DNA of 64,000 bases, from positions 434,001-498,000 of the forward strand of contig NZ_BSSQ01000001.1 of assembly GCF_030161375.1 (NCBI RefSeq). Direction: 5' to 3'. Position numbers and translations under genes: made by a program. Source of the stretch: Paenibacillus glycanilyticus. GTDB taxonomy: Bacteria; Bacillota; Bacilli; Paenibacillales; Paenibacillaceae. This document shows, one piece after another, positions 62,913 through 64,000 of the stretch; position 1 is the stretch's first letter; the number at the start of each line of letters is the position of its first letter. Under the pieces are notes generated by a model, which ran no database searches, was not told where the DNA came from, and worked only from the letters and a program-made list of their open reading frames with translations.

Positions 62913-62949
62913 TTTCAATATTTTTCGATACTACTCCAATTTCTTTGAA
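62913..62949. promoter_or_regulatory. 21-bp-spaced direct repeat, candidate YesN site (GH43 promoter)
   Basis: TTTCAATATTTTTCGAT (62913-62929) and CTCCAATTTCTTTGAAC (62934-62950) repeat exactly 21 bp apart, matching the pair at 50367-50404. On the minus strand both repeats are followed by ATTGAAA, then 18 nt, then ATGTTAC, identical in spacing in the two promoters. Confidence 0.6.
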
Positions 62950-63001
62950 CTCACGCACAATCAATTCGCCATAAGTGGCGAACTCCTCCCACTTTCACAG
63001 C

Positions 63002-63079
63002 CCTTAACGATGTCACGCATCGTTAAGGAGCGCACCGCGCTTGGTTTTGTAAGCCTTAACGATGTCCGGCATCGTTAAG
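63002..63079. repeat. Two hairpins built on TTAACGATG/CATCGTTAAG
   Basis: CCTTAACGATG (63002-63012) pairs with CATCGTTAAGG (63018-63028); CTTAACGATG (63055-63064) pairs with CATCGTTAAG (63070-63079). A further CCTAACGATG at 63127 and CATCGTTAAG at 63304 bracket the tandem repeat that follows, so the same word occurs six times. Confidence 0.65.
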
Positions 63080-63150
63080 CTACCTCGAAAGTCGGCTATC
63101 CCCCCCGACTTCGTTGATTTCAAGTGCCTAACGATGTCCTGCTACAGGAC

Positions 63151-63304
63151 CATTCGGCGCCAGACGGGCGGGGCCAACAGGTCTGCAGCAGGCAAAATGC
63201 CTGCTGCAGGGCCGTTCGGCACCAGACGGGCGGGCCCGACAGGTCTGTAGCAGGCAAAAAGCCTGCTGCAGAGCCATTCGGCGCCAGACAGGCGCCTGTC
63301 CCGC
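63151..63304. repeat. 62-bp tandem repeat, 2.5 units, each with a hairpin
   Basis: Units begin at 63151, 63213 and 63275 (CATTCGGCGCCAGACGGGCG and variants). The first two each carry a GCAGCAGGCA...TGCCTGCTGC-type hairpin; the third is truncated. The units differ at several bases and lie between CCTAACGATG and CATCGTTAAG words. The array is GC-rich and non-coding on both strands. Confidence 0.65.
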
Positions 63305-63337
63305 ATCGTTAAGCTGCTTTGCAGCTCGCTAAACCAA

Positions 63338-63372
63338 GATAGGGGCTGTCCCAATTGGGACAGCCCCCTATC
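63338..63372 (-). terminator. Terminator of the LacI-family gene
   Basis: GATAGGGG(G)CTGTCCC pairs with GGGACAGCCCCCTATC across AATT, beginning 5 bp after the stop at 63378. No long T-run follows. Confidence 0.7.
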
Positions 63373-63377
63373 TGTCA

Positions 63378-64000
63378 TTATCCGCGCGGAGCCGCAACGG
63401 AATCACGCTCAATAAGCGTTGTTGGCAGCAGCAATTCCATATGCGGAGTATCCGTATGCTCCATTCTCCAGAAGAGCTGCTGAATCGCCGTTTTCCCGAA
63501 CAGGCCCAAATCCACTCCCATGGTTGTTGTCTTTGGAGTAGCCAATCTGGACAGCTGACCGTTATCGAAGCTTACAATCGAAATATCGGACGGAATTTGG
63601 TACCCCATTTTATATAGCGTCGAATTCACGATAAACCCGAGACCGTCATTGACGCAGAACCAGGCTGTCGGTTGCTCGTCCAGCTCTTGCAGACGCTTTT
63701 CGATAAATTCCTGATCCTCAAGCGCATCGCTGATCATCCATTTCGGGTTAAGCTCGATGCCAAGTTCATAATGCGCGAGACGGAACCCTTCGAGACGTTC
63801 ATAATAACTCGGGGAGAAAGACAAGTTGCCCACATAACCAATGCGAGTATGTCCCAGCTCATATAGATACTTAACGACACGATAAGCACTGAACCGGTTG
63901 TTCGTCAGAATCGCATCAGCCTCTACGTCCGGATGGTGATGGTCGATAAGCACGGTTGGAATCCCCGTATCAATCAGCGTATTCATATATTCGGTACTAA
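63378..64000 (-). CDS. LacI-family transcriptional regulator, C-terminal part (cut by window edge)
   Basis: About 207 residues of the sugar-binding domain are present, reading in frame to the window end without a start, so the helix-turn-helix lies to the right. Family features include TLIDTGIPTVLIDHHHPDVE, ELGHTRIGYVGNLSFSPSYY, RLEGFRLAHYELGI, AWFCVNDGLGFIVNSTLYKM, SIVSFDNGQLSRLATPKTTT and a closing LLPTTLIERDSVA. It is probably a repressor of a neighbouring sugar gene, with a sugar or sugar phosphate as inducer. The target is not visible in the window. Confidence 0.93.
   Translation of the reverse strand, partial: STEYMNTLIDTGIPTVLIDHHHPDVEADAILTNNRFSAYRVVKYLYELGHTRIGYVGNLSFSPSYYERLEGFRLAHYELGIELNPKWMISDALEDQEFIEKRLQELDEQPTAWFCVNDGLGFIVNSTLYKMGYQIPSDISIVSFDNGQLSRLATPKTTTMGVDLGLFGKTAIQQLFWRMEHTDTPHMELLLPTTLIERDSVAAPRG

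Noticed and set aside
62776..62964. A 62-codon minus-strand ORF in the leader of the secreted GH43 gene
   Set aside because: It overlaps the candidate activator repeats and promoter; no ribosome binding site or motif.
63151..63304. A possible CRISPR array
   Set aside because: Units are contiguous without spacers, each unit contains its own palindrome, only 2.5 copies exist and no cas gene is near.

Overview
This window looks like chromosomal DNA of a Paenibacillus-type, spore-forming Gram-positive bacterium. The evidence is a KapB (sporulation kinase partner) homologue, an LtaS-type lipoteichoic acid synthase, a UgtP-like glycolipid glycosyltransferase, a Zur-type box, CcpA-type cre boxes, YesM/YesN-type two-component genes beside sugar ABC importers, strong AGGAGG ribosome binding sites and base composition near 50% GC. 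No rRNA, tRNA, CRISPR array, phage or transposase gene was found.

Layout. (1) 1-3322, minus strand: an exopolysaccharide/cell-surface operon of a PilZ protein, a BY-type tyrosine kinase, a ManC-like protein and an LCP protein that runs off the window. Its promoter carries two GATAC-N5-GTATC repeats, and an XRE regulator is divergently transcribed at 3570. (2) 3940-5400: a gene-poor stretch with a 41-codon ORF, a low-GC hypothetical gene and two clusters of long inverted repeats. (3) 5404-31611: mostly housekeeping and envelope genes. These include the glutamate synthase large subunit, GDSL hydrolase, KapB, UgtP-like GT28, malic enzyme, acyltransferase, polysaccharide deacetylase, CDF exporter, ABC-F ATPase, a coupled FAD oxidase/half-MFS pair, Gfo/Idh/MocA oxidoreductase, MBL hydrolase, CvfC-like HEAT protein, transglutaminase-like protein, a YcgR/YcgQ pair behind a Zur-like box, and an LtaS-type synthase.

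(4) 31673-40383: carbohydrate locus A, read on the minus strand as solute-binding protein, two permeases, GH43 and GH2. It is preceded by an ArsR-like regulator, and its promoter combines a -35/cre overlap with a 16-bp palindrome at the predicted start site. (5) 40614-46042: a small membrane protein, a BlaI/M56 sensor pair with three operators at an exact 18-bp period, a cytosolic PAS histidine kinase and a frameshifted CDF transporter. (6) 46169-64000: carbohydrate locus B. It holds a second ABC importer, a second ArsR-like regulator, YesN/YesM, a 955-residue degenerate-GH32/six-hairpin fusion, a GH32 C-terminal remnant, a second GH2, a third ArsR-like regulator, a secreted multimodular GH43 and a partial LacI regulator.

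How it may work together. Secreted or tethered GH43 enzymes with carbohydrate-binding modules would cut a plant or fructan-like polysaccharide. The two importers would take up oligosaccharides, and the cytoplasmic GH2 and GH32-like/six-hairpin enzymes would finish degradation. Control appears layered. Cre-like boxes suggest CcpA repression. A 21-bp-spaced direct repeat shared by the promoters of the second solute-binding protein and the secreted GH43 suggests YesN control. Three paralogous ArsR-like proteins with an unusual beta-rich C-terminal domain may be sugar-responsive regulators. The substrate, regulator-operator pairings and transcript starts are inferences from sequence only.
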